NCBI GenBank assembly: GCA_002389505.1
Contig: DGPA01000010.1
Span: 1 to 6,388, forward strand
Direction: 5' to 3'
Origin: Halieaceae bacterium UBA4452
GTDB taxonomy: Bacteria; Pseudomonadota; Gammaproteobacteria; Pseudomonadales; Halieaceae
DNA: 6,388 nucleotides
Below, in pieces: positions 1 through 5,664 of the stretch (position 1 is the first letter of the stretch; the number at the start of each line of letters is the position of its first letter). The position numbers and the translations under genes are program-made. Below the pieces are notes generated by a model. That model was not told the origin of the DNA, ran no database searches, and worked only from the letters and a program-made list of their open reading frames with translations.

Positions 1-73
1 GGTGGATTCGAACCACCGAAGCTCGCGCGTCAGATTTACAGTCTGATCCCTTTGGCCACTCGGGAACCCCTCC
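1..73 (-). tRNA. tRNA-Tyr (anticodon GUA), 3' end cut by window edge
   Basis: The reverse strand folds as a class II tRNA. It has a 5' acceptor strand GGAGGGG, a D-arm beginning TTCCCGAG, an anticodon stem TCAGA/TCTGA enclosing loop CTGTAAA (anticodon GTA at 39..37), a long variable arm, and a T-arm GGTGG-TTCGAAT-CCACC ending exactly at base 1. The long variable arm and GUA anticodon identify tyrosine. The 3' acceptor strand, discriminator base and CCA (about 11 nt) lie beyond the left edge. In related genomes tRNA-Gly, tRNA-Thr and tuf usually follow. Here an SDR gene separates it from the upstream tRNA-Thr, and it has its own promoter. Confidence 0.97.
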
Positions 74-85
74 GGAAGGGCGCAT

Positions 86-114
86 ATTCTGTTGACGTCG
101 AGCGATGATGTCAA
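86..114 (-). promoter_or_regulatory. Sigma70 promoter for tRNA-Tyr
   Basis: The reverse strand has a perfect -35 box TTGACA (114..109), a 17-nt spacer and a -10 box CAGAAT (91..86, four of six matches). A GC-rich stretch before a start point near 79 resembles the discriminator of growth-rate-controlled stable RNA promoters. The predicted leader before the tRNA is only about 5 to 6 nt. This promoter would let tRNA-Tyr and the genes to its left be transcribed independently of the upstream SDR and tRNA-Thr. A 25-bp near-palindrome overlaps it (see 91-115). Confidence 0.75.
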
Positions 115-115
115 C
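91..115. repeat. Near-palindrome across the tRNA-Tyr promoter spacer
   Basis: Arms GTTGACGTC (91-99) and GATGTCAAC (107-115) are inverted repeats of 9 bp with one mismatch around a 7-bp centre. The element covers the -35 box, the whole spacer and the first base of the -10 box. It could be an operator for a dimeric regulator, or chance symmetry created by a TTGACA box facing a GTCAA. Confidence 0.45.
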
Positions 116-193
116 CGCTTTTCACCGTTAATTTTTTACCTTCCCATCAAACTCCCCGGCCATCACGGAGTATTCATCAGATTCAGCCTGCAT

Positions 194-955
194 TTAGAGG
201 CGCAGGCCGCCATCTACCTCAAATACCCGCCCAGAAATGTAATCATTAGTAAAAATAGCCAGAGCCATTTGAGCAATTTCGCCAGGTTCCCCCAAACGCT
301 TTAACGGGATACCCGCAGCCATTTTCTCAAGCGCCTCAGGCTTCATACCCATGACCATCTCAGTCGCTATGTACCCGGGGGCAATAGCGCCTGTCCGAAT
401 GCCATAACGCGCCAGCTCTTTGGCCCATGTGACCGCCATGGCCGCCACACCGGCTTTAGTCGCGGAATAGTTAGTTTGGCCAAAATTACCGGCCATAGAG
501 ATGCTGGAAATGTTAATGATCACCCCTTCCGAACCGGACTCAATCATGCGTGCCGCGGCTTCGCGGCCACAGAGGAAAACGCCGGTTAAATTGACATCAA
601 TCACCATTTGCCACTGGGCCAGGCTCATCTTTTCGACCACCTGCCCGTCTTTTACCTTCAACATAAGTCCATCACGGGTAATGCCGGCGTTATTGATCAG
701 CCCGTTAAGCTCGCCAAAAGTGTCGACAATAGCGTCGAACGTCTGGATAACGCTCTCTTCATCGGCGACATTGGCGACAAAAGTCTCGATAGTAGCGCCG
801 GTTTCCTGTAGCGCATCTCGGGCGCTCGCTAACACATCGGCGTTAATATCGATTAATGCTAACCGAGCACCGCCCTCGGCGAACACCCGAGCCATCGCGA
901 GGCCAAGCCCCTGAGCGCCACCGGTAATAGCAACCACTTTTCCATTGATATCCAT
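194..955 (-). CDS. SDR family NAD(P)-dependent oxidoreductase, FabG-like
   Basis: This is a classical short-chain dehydrogenase/reductase of 253 residues, expected to be a soluble cytoplasmic enzyme that reduces a carbonyl or oxidises a hydroxyl with NAD(P)(H). Visible landmarks are the Rossmann motif TGGAQGLG (11-18), Asp36 at the end of the second strand (usually favouring NAD(H)), NNAG (88-91) and the catalytic tetrad Asn122, Ser150, Tyr163, Lys167 in YSATK. A PGY motif (193-195) and a C-terminal DGG (248-250) follow. The closest well-known relative is FabG (beta-ketoacyl-ACP reductase, about 244 residues), but extra residues after NNAGITRDGL (about 97-113) set it apart, so the substrate is unknown. 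I chose ATG at 955 because GGAG (965..962) precedes it by 6 nt; an in-frame TTG at 967 would add four residues and overlap that site. It begins 15 nt after tRNA-Thr and is followed by tRNA-Tyr, so it is probably co-transcribed from the tRNA-Thr promoter. Confidence 0.93.
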   Translation of the reverse strand: MDINGKVVAITGGAQGLGLAMARVFAEGGARLALIDINADVLASARDALQETGATIETFVANVADEESVIQTFDAIVDTFGELNGLINNAGITRDGLMLKVKDGQVVEKMSLAQWQMVIDVNLTGVFLCGREAAARMIESGSEGVIINISSISMAGNFGQTNYSATKAGVAAMAVTWAKELARYGIRTGAIAPGYIATEMVMGMKPEALEKMAAGIPLKRLGEPGEIAQMALAIFTNDYISGRVFEVDGGLRL

Positions 956-959
956 AAAG

Positions 960-977
960 AACTCCAAAAATGGAGCT
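960..977 (-). promoter_or_regulatory. SDR ribosome binding site, complementary to the tRNA-Thr 3' end
   Basis: In the transcript the tRNA 3' end CUCCA (975..971) is followed by UUUU and then UGGAG (966..962), which contains the Shine-Dalgarno sequence of the SDR gene. They can form a 5-bp perfect stem, extendable by a G-U and an A-U pair to 7 bp, with a 4-nt loop. Four of these pairs (UCCA/UGGA) are compatible with a fully folded tRNA. Removal of the tRNA by 3' processing would separate the arms and expose the ribosome binding site. The pairing is visible in the sequence; the regulatory role is inference. Confidence 0.45.
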
Positions 978-1046
978 GGCGAGAGGAATCGAACCCCCGA
1001 CCGGCTGATTACAAATCAGCTGCTCTACCTACTGAGCTACGCCAGC
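971..1046 (-). tRNA. tRNA-Thr (anticodon UGU)
   Basis: This is a complete 76-nt tRNA on the reverse strand. The acceptor stem GCTGGCG/CGCCAGC pairs perfectly. The D-arm is GCTC-AGTAGGTA-GAGC, and the anticodon stem GCTGA/TCAGC encloses loop TTTGTAA with anticodon TGT at 1013..1011. The T-arm GGGGG-TTCGATT-CCTCT uses two G-U pairs. The discriminator is U73 and CCA is encoded at 973..971. It lies downstream of birA-coaX, the conserved place for the first tRNA of the tuf-associated cluster in gammaproteobacteria. Confidence 0.98.
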
Positions 1047-1088
1047 CTGATACGGCGCCCAAGAGTGGAGCTACCGGAAAGGGTGCGA

Positions 1089-1117
1089 ATAATGTCGATA
1101 TCTTGGGCCGAGGTCAA
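1089..1117 (-). promoter_or_regulatory. Sigma70 promoter for tRNA-Thr and the SDR gene
   Basis: The reverse strand has -35 box TTGACC (1117..1112), a 17-nt spacer and -10 box CATTAT (1094..1089, four of six matches). The start point should fall near 1082, giving a leader of about 36 nt before the tRNA. The -35 box overlaps the coaX TGA stop codon (1116..1114). No terminator separates it from coaX, so read-through from birA-coaX is also possible. Confidence 0.75.
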
Positions 1118-1887
1118 CCCTCAAATTCTACCGATGCGCGAATTGCCAATCCCTCCAAGACCAGATGGGGTCGCCACTCGCCTCTTACCCCGACAGCGAG
1201 TAACGCTTCACCACCCCCGCCCGTCAGGACGATACGGTGGTCAGGATGGCGATTAGCGACCAGCGATACCGCGCCGAATGCGGCGATCCATAGCCCGCTG
1301 GTCACGCACTGCGCTGTCGATTGGCCGGGTTCAGTGGACAGTAAGGCCGTGTCGGAGAAACGCACACGCCCAGTTTCGCGAATAAGCGCCTCTTCCATCA
1401 GCTGTACGCCGGGCAATATATAGCCACCCTGATGACAGCCATCGGCAGCGACTACATCGATCGTGAGCGCCGTGCCAGCATCAATGACCAATAATGGACC
1501 TGATCGCCCGTAACGGGCGGCTACCATTGCCAGCCAGCGATCAACACCCATGCTCTGCGGTTGTGCGTAGCTGTTCACCACATCATGCTCGCACCCCTTT
1601 GCTGATTCAATCATCACACTAGGCCAGCCCGCTGCCTGAAAACAATGGATCAGCTGACTATCAAACGGTTGCCCCGCGACGCTGGATACCCAAACCGGCA
1701 ACACGGAAATATTGTGCAAATCTAGATCGTTGAGCAGGACCTGAGCATCTGACTCATCGGCAGTGGCTTGATGACTCCGCCGTGGGCAGCGCTGCACATC
1801 CAGCGCAGTTAATGGCTGACAGCTATCACCTACAGCCCATTTAATGCTGCTGTTACCCACGTCAATCAGTAAACAATCCATCGCCAC
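1114..1887 (-). CDS. coaX: Type III pantothenate kinase
   Basis: CoaX phosphorylates pantothenate with ATP, the first committed step of coenzyme A synthesis, in the cytoplasm. The 257-residue protein has the ASKHA-fold signatures of this family: the N-terminal phosphate loop DVGNSSIK (9-16), the pantothenate-site GVDR (114-117), the second phosphate motif DAGTALTID (136-144) and GGYILPG (154-160), with a glycine-rich LTGGGG near 220. The length is typical. GTG at 1887 sits directly after the birA TAA stop (1890..1888), with GAGG at 1899..1896 spaced 8 nt. An in-frame ATG at 1881 would be 14 nt from that site and remove only two residues, so the start is uncertain by two codons. The stop-to-start junction with birA implies translational coupling. 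Gammaproteobacteria of this kind use CoaX in place of the CoaA found in E. coli. Confidence 0.96.
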   Translation of the reverse strand: MAMDCLLIDVGNSSIKWAVGDSCQPLTALDVQRCPRRSHQATADESDAQVLLNDLDLHNISVLPVWVSSVAGQPFDSQLIHCFQAAGWPSVMIESAKGCEHDVVNSYAQPQSMGVDRWLAMVAARYGRSGPLLVIDAGTALTIDVVAADGCHQGGYILPGVQLMEEALIRETGRVRFSDTALLSTEPGQSTAQCVTSGLWIAAFGAVSLVANRHPDHRIVLTGGGGEALLAVGVRGEWRPHLVLEGLAIRASVEFEG

Positions 1888-2835
1888 TTAGTTCACCTCG
1901 GATTGAGGCCGGAGCGTTGCATCTCCACTGCTGACACTACGTTGAATGCCATCATCATCCAGTAGCAAAGCGCCCGCACCATCCACTCCAACAGCTATTC
2001 CCCGCTCCGATCCTACCGTGACGTAGCGACCTCTCAACAAGTCTCGTTGCTGCCATCGAACGCGCCAACCGCCAAAAGTCACGCTCGGAAAATCTACTAA
2101 ACAATCCGTTATCGCCGTTAACAGTATCTTCGCCACGACGTTGCGCTCAAAAGGCGCCGCACGGGCCGCATCGATGGACGTCCACGCTTGGTCAATGCCT
2201 TGTGCTGGATTCGCATGCATCTGTACATTTAGCCCCACGCCTACAACAGCGGTACACTGGTGCGCGATGTCACCGGTTAAATCGACAAGAATACCCCCAC
2301 ATTTGGCACCATTGAAAAATAAATCATTTGGCCATTTCAACGCCAAGGCAATACCCAACTGCCGATCTAGTGCGTCAGCTATCGCGGCGCCAATCGCCAA
2401 ACTCAGCCCTTGTAAAGCCGCTGCGCCCTGAGAAAATTGCCAACCTAACGACAAATAGATATTCCGGGCAACAGGGCTCACCCACTGTCGTCCCAGTCGA
2501 CCTCGGCCCGCCGTTTGGTGCTCGGCGAACACGGCCTGCCCATGAATTGACCCGGTCTGAGCTCGCTCCAACAGCTCATCACTGGTCGACGTTGTTGAGA
2601 GCAGTATCTCTACCGATGCTGACCGCGATGCGATGCGCTGAGCTTGCAGCCAGTCAACACTGCGCAGGAGCGATAACGCTCCCCGATCATCGGTTTGAAT
2701 GGCAAATCCTTGTTCGGACAGCTGAGCCAACCAATCCCCTGCCAATACTGGATCCACTCCCAGAACTAGCGCTAGGCTATCGAGGGATTGTGCAGGCGCG
2801 CTATCGAGTAATTTAAGTAAGTATGACGCTGACAT
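1888..2835 (-). CDS. birA: Bifunctional biotin--[acetyl-CoA-carboxylase] ligase / biotin operon repressor
   Basis: BirA makes biotinyl-5'-AMP from biotin and ATP and attaches biotin to the AccB subunit of acetyl-CoA carboxylase; full-length forms also repress biotin synthesis genes. The 315-residue protein has an N-terminal winged-helix region (about 1-60), the catalytic domain with the adenylate-binding loop GRGRLGRQW (110-118), KWPNDL (167-172) and GGIL (180-183), and an SH3-like C-terminal domain (about 265-315). Length and order match E. coli BirA (321 residues), so the repressor domain appears intact. ATG at 2835 is the only good start, but no clear Shine-Dalgarno precedes it; the codon lies in a small inverted repeat (2826-2847). 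It is divergent from the membrane protein gene at 2935 and leads the birA-coaX operon. Confidence 0.96.
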   Translation of the reverse strand: MSASYLLKLLDSAPAQSLDSLALVLGVDPVLAGDWLAQLSEQGFAIQTDDRGALSLLRSVDWLQAQRIASRSASVEILLSTTSTSDELLERAQTGSIHGQAVFAEHQTAGRGRLGRQWVSPVARNIYLSLGWQFSQGAAALQGLSLAIGAAIADALDRQLGIALALKWPNDLFFNGAKCGGILVDLTGDIAHQCTAVVGVGLNVQMHANPAQGIDQAWTSIDAARAAPFERNVVAKILLTAITDCLVDFPSVTFGGWRVRWQQRDLLRGRYVTVGSERGIAVGVDGAGALLLDDDGIQRSVSSGDATLRPQSEVN

Positions 2836-2847
2836 GGGCGTCAGTGT
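2826..2847. repeat. Inverted repeat enclosing the birA start codon
   Basis: Arms ACGCTGAC (2826-2833) and GTCAGTGT (2840-2847) are 8 bp with one G/T position, around a 6-nt loop. In the birA transcript the AUG (2835..2833) would lie at the loop-stem junction of a short hairpin. It could affect birA translation or be a protein site in the birA/2935 intergenic region. No function is shown by the sequence. Confidence 0.35.
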
Positions 2848-2934
2848 AATGCAAAATCAAGACTAATAGCGGTACCCACTAAGATCGATCCCTCAAACTG
2901 ATAGCGCTAGAGAAATACAGGGGAAGGCTCTCCA

Positions 2935-3306
2935 ATGGAAACCGAATCAAACATTCCTACCGCCCAGCGATTCGCCACTATCGGACGAGCGGCCAGAGCG
3001 GGCTCAATGTTCCTCGCCCTAGTCGCAGGCATTTTGCATATCGCCATGCTTTGGCAGCAACCACTATCGCCCGAAGTGATGCTAGAGGCGGGGCGTGGAG
3101 TTCTATTACTGCTGCTAGCGATGGGTTTGATGGGCACTGCACGCTTGAGCCTAATACTGGCCATTAGCTTTGGCGCGACGTCACTATTCACAATTGAGTC
3201 TGCCTCTGACACCACGCGCTGGCTGTCTATGGTGGAAGTGGCGTTAATCATTTTGGCGCTGAGCGCACTGCTAATCTCACTCACTGAAGAACAGGATGCT
3301 CCCTAG
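2935..3306 (+). CDS. Small four-helix inner membrane protein of unknown function
   Basis: I do not recognise this 123-residue protein. Hydrophobic stretches at about 24-40, 56-69, 71-88 and 97-116 suggest four membrane helices. The N-terminal tail is polar, with Arg12, Arg18 and Arg21 just before helix 1, which by the positive-inside rule suggests a cytoplasmic N-terminus; the C-terminal tail (TEEQDAP) is acidic. ATG at 2935 is supported by a strong GGGGAAGG Shine-Dalgarno 7 nt upstream. It is the first gene of a plus-strand group, and its TAG stop overlaps the GTG start of the antiporter gene by one base. That coupling suggests it serves the antiporter, perhaps as an accessory or assembly factor, but this rests on position alone. 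No known enzyme motif is visible. Confidence 0.8.
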   Translation: METESNIPTAQRFATIGRAARAGSMFLALVAGILHIAMLWQQPLSPEVMLEAGRGVLLLLLAMGLMGTARLSLILAISFGATSLFTIESASDTTRWLSMVEVALIILALSALLISLTEEQDAP

Positions 3307-4889
3307 TGTTTGAACCTTTTATCATTCTCGTGGCCCTGCTGTGTGGCATGGCCAGCCGGGCTGTTGGCTTTCCTGCATTGATTGGTTATTTGGCCGCTGG
3401 CTTTGTACTGCACGAGTTCAGTGTGAGTAGTGGGCCCCTGCTGACGGTGCTGGCAAATACCGGCATCACGCTACTGCTATTCACCATCGGTTTGAAACTC
3501 GATCCCAAAAGCTTACTGGAGTCGAAGGTATGGGGTTCAACCCTCATTCACATGGTCGTCACTCAGGCTGTGGTGTTTATCTTGTTAATAGGCCTTATAG
3601 CGCTTCTGCCGAGTATCGATCTATCCATGGGTGGCGCCGCTATTATTGCGTTTGCACTGACATTTTCTAGCACTGTATTCGTTATACAAACTATGCAGGA
3701 GCGGGGTGAGACGCAGTCAAAGCATGCGACGCTCGCTGTTGGCGTGTTAATCGTCCAAGACCTGATAGCCGTCGGCTTCCTAGCGATAGCAGCGGATAAA
3801 GTGCCCACGTGGTACGCCCTCGGCGCGCTGCTGATTATTCCCTTAAGGCCGCTGATATTGCGAATTCTCAGCATCGCCGGCTACGGCGAGTTGTTGACGC
3901 TGCTTGGCTTAGCGCTCGCCATAGGCTGCGCCCAGTTATCTGAGATGGTGGGAATCAAGGGTGATTTAGGCGCGTTGATCGTTGGCGCGATTCTCGCTGG
4001 ACACCCTAAATCAAAAGCCATGGCGGCCAATCTGGTTCAGCTTAAAGACTTATTCCTGATCGGTTTTTTCCTATCTATCGGTCTTAGCGGGTGGCCCTCG
4101 ACTCCCTTAGTCATTATCGCAATCTGTCTGGGCTCACTCGCCTGCGTCAAACCCCTCCTGTACTTTCCGTTGATGACTCGATTTCACACCAGCCCACGAA
4201 CAGCCGTGCTCGCTTCCAGCGTTCTGGCCAACCATAGTGAATTTGGCCTGATCGTCATTTCCGTCGCCGTGGCAGTGAATTGGGTGGACGCTGAATGGAG
4301 TGCCGCGTTGTCTATCGCAGTAGCCATAAGCTTTCTTGTCGCAGCACCCATAACCAAAGCCAGTCACGAATTCTACCGCAAACACCGCAGCAAATTACTC
4401 AGCTTCCAGTCTCCAACGCTGATCGACAGCTATGAACCGACCGATGAAGTACGTGTTATCGTCCTCGGCATGGGCCGCGTGGGTACTGGAGCCTATGAGT
4501 CTTTGGCCCCTCAGTGGGGAACATGGCTGCTCGGTGTAGAGTCTATTGAGGCGAAAGTGGCTCACCACGTTACCGAACAGCGACGGGTCGTCTGGGCTGA
4601 CGCTTCCGATCCAGATTTTTGGTTCAGACTTACATTAAAAGAGGTCCAACTCATAATGCTTGCCCTGACCAATCATCGAGAGAATATGCTGGTCGCCGAG
4701 TTACTACGCAGTATCGGCTTTCGCGGGCGGCTGGCGGCGGTTGTTCGGCATGAGGATCACCTGCAGGAAATGCATGCTGTAGGCATTTCAGCGTTCAATC
4801 TTTACGCTCAGGCGGGTTCCGGCTTCGCAGCACACGCCAGCGAACTGTTAGCCGCCGATCACCCACAAGCTAGCGCCCGAACCGAATGA
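3306..4889 (+). CDS. Kef-like CPA2 monovalent cation:proton antiporter with TrkA-N/RCK domain
   Basis: A 527-residue inner membrane transporter expected to exchange potassium or sodium for protons. Residues 1 to about 350 form a many-helix exchanger domain with GLKLDPKSL (62-70) and the Gln151-Asp152 pair in GVLIVQDLIAVG, the ion-translocation motif of KefB/KefC-type carriers. A basic linker (about 355-365) leads to a cytoplasmic Rossmann domain starting VRVIVLGMGRVG (nucleotide loop GMGRVG, 388-393), an NAD-binding TrkA-N/RCK module. The protein is shorter than E. coli KefC (about 620). The loop at 233-249 lacks the acidic cluster I recall from the KefC gating loop, so glutathione control as in true Kef is doubtful; hence no kef symbol. 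The GTG start at 3306 overlaps the previous stop (TAGTG) with AGGA 9 nt upstream. Its TGA overlaps the ogt ATG. Confidence 0.92.
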   Translation: MFEPFIILVALLCGMASRAVGFPALIGYLAAGFVLHEFSVSSGPLLTVLANTGITLLLFTIGLKLDPKSLLESKVWGSTLIHMVVTQAVVFILLIGLIALLPSIDLSMGGAAIIAFALTFSSTVFVIQTMQERGETQSKHATLAVGVLIVQDLIAVGFLAIAADKVPTWYALGALLIIPLRPLILRILSIAGYGELLTLLGLALAIGCAQLSEMVGIKGDLGALIVGAILAGHPKSKAMAANLVQLKDLFLIGFFLSIGLSGWPSTPLVIIAICLGSLACVKPLLYFPLMTRFHTSPRTAVLASSVLANHSEFGLIVISVAVAVNWVDAEWSAALSIAVAISFLVAAPITKASHEFYRKHRSKLLSFQSPTLIDSYEPTDEVRVIVLGMGRVGTGAYESLAPQWGTWLLGVESIEAKVAHHVTEQRRVVWADASDPDFWFRLTLKEVQLIMLALTNHRENMLVAELLRSIGFRGRLAAVVRHEDHLQEMHAVGISAFNLYAQAGSGFAAHASELLAADHPQASARTE

Positions 4890-5350
4890 GTGTTGTCATA
4901 GTAGACTCACCCCTGGGCCCACTCCGGCTTGCTGCGTCAGCTGACGCCCTGATCAGCATCGACTGGAAGTGGGTGCAACAGCGGGAGGCGGTCAGCGTTA
5001 ATCACCCTGTTTTACAGCAAGCGGCTAGTCAGCTCAGAGACTACTTTAGCGGCCAACTTACTCAGTTTTCGGTGCCATTAGCCCTGCGAGGAACCGCCTT
5101 TCAACAACGTGTTTGGCGCGCACTCTGCCGCCAACCGTTTGGGACTGCTACCACTTATGGGGATTTAGCAAAGACTATTGGCCATCCAAAGGCGGCGCGC
5201 GCCATTGGTGGCGCCGTTGGCTCAAATCCAATACCCATTATCATTCCCTGCCACAGGGTGCTGCGTGCAGGTGCTGAACTCGGCGGCTTCACCGGTGGTC
5301 TGACACGAAAAAAAATCTTGCTGTCCCTCGAAGGCATCCACTGGAGCTGA
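4886..5350 (+). CDS. ogt: Methylated-DNA--[protein]-cysteine S-methyltransferase (Ogt/MGMT family)
   Basis: This suicide DNA repair protein takes the alkyl group from O6-alkylguanine (and O4-alkylthymine) onto its own cysteine. The 154-residue protein is a stand-alone Ogt-type enzyme without the Ada regulatory domain. The acceptor is Cys122 in IPCHRV (120-125). The family's DNA-flipping Arg105 (KAARAIGGAVGSNP), Tyr91 (TYGDLA), Asn114 and C-terminal GGFTGG (133-138) are all present, so it should be active. An N-terminal domain of about 65 residues precedes the helix-turn-helix catalytic domain. ATG at 4886 overlaps the antiporter stop (ATGA), and no convincing Shine-Dalgarno of its own is visible, so translation is probably coupled to the antiporter. 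It converges on the DUF465 gene with a 4-nt gap. Confidence 0.96.
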   Translation: MSVVIVDSPLGPLRLAASADALISIDWKWVQQREAVSVNHPVLQQAASQLRDYFSGQLTQFSVPLALRGTAFQQRVWRALCRQPFGTATTYGDLAKTIGHPKAARAIGGAVGSNPIPIIIPCHRVLRAGAELGGFTGGLTRKKILLSLEGIHWS

Positions 5351-5354
5351 GGGG

Positions 5355-5603
5355 CTAAGCGTTAATATCAGGCACCATTTCGTCCTTCAATCGCTCTATC
5401 GCATCTTTCAAATGCAGCTTTTCTTTTTTTAGCCGCTGAATAAGCAACTGGTTTTGATAGGGCTGTTGTTGTAAATCCGTAATCTTGGCATCGAGGGCTT
5501 TGTGACCGGCTTGCAAGGTCATGAGGCGCATAGTGGGGGTCACCTCATGATTAGCAGCGCTACCATGAGTTTCACTGCCATCCTTCACACCGCCCGTCGT
5601 CAT
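5355..5603 (-). CDS. YdcH-like DUF465 family small coiled-coil protein
   Basis: A small charged helical protein (82 residues from ATG at 5603). The segment with LLIQRLKKEKLHLKDAIERL (53-72) and the ending DEMVPDINA match the DUF465/YdcH pattern, in which a heptad-like helical hairpin carries the KKxKLxLKD motif. The family's biochemical role is unknown. The start is uncertain. ATG at 5603 has GGTG 7 nt upstream. An internal ATG at 5531 has a better GAGGTG 9 nt upstream and would give a 58-residue protein containing the whole conserved core. The first 18 residues (MTTGGVKDGSETHGSAAN) look low-complexity and non-conserved, whereas HEVTPTMR resembles family N-termini as I remember them. It lies 61 nt downstream of cysQ on the same strand, with no clear terminator between. 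Confidence 0.85.
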   Translation of the reverse strand: MTTGGVKDGSETHGSAANHEVTPTMRLMTLQAGHKALDAKITDLQQQPYQNQLLIQRLKKEKLHLKDAIERLKDEMVPDINA

Positions 5604-5664
5604 ATTGCGTCACCATGGGTTCTTGTCTGGACGTTAACCCCAAGCTGTAAATGTGGCAAGTCAG
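5604..5664 (-). other. Short cysQ-DUF465 intergenic spacer
   Basis: Sixty-one bases separate cysQ from the DUF465 start. I see no GC-rich hairpin with a T run, so the two genes may share a transcript. A weak promoter-like pair (TTGCCA, 17 nt, TAACGT) on the reverse strand matches too poorly at the -10 to be called. Confidence 0.4.

Noticed and set aside
151..171. Hairpin ACTCC/GGAGT downstream of the SDR gene as a terminator
   Set aside because: The arms are only 5 bp with an 11-nt loop, and no T run follows on the reverse strand.
92..304. Plus-strand open frame of 70 codons
   Set aside because: It starts in the tRNA-Tyr promoter and runs antisense through the SDR 3' end. No ribosome binding site or family resemblance was seen.
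971..1072. Direct repeat TGGAGCT at 971-977 and 1066-1072 flanking tRNA-Thr, as a possible integration scar or tRNA remnant
   Set aside because: Seven bases is too short to exceed chance. One copy is simply the tRNA 3' end, and no integrase or tRNA fold is present around the other.
945..1256. Plus-strand open frame containing ERNRTPDRLITNQLL
   Set aside because: It is the antisense translation of tRNA-Thr, a common spurious gene call, and it also overlaps the end of coaX and the SDR start.
2836..2934. Promoters for birA and for the plus-strand triplet
   Set aside because: Promoters are expected in this divergent gap, but no hexamer pair with 16-18 nt spacing and good matches could be found by eye on either strand, so none is annotated.
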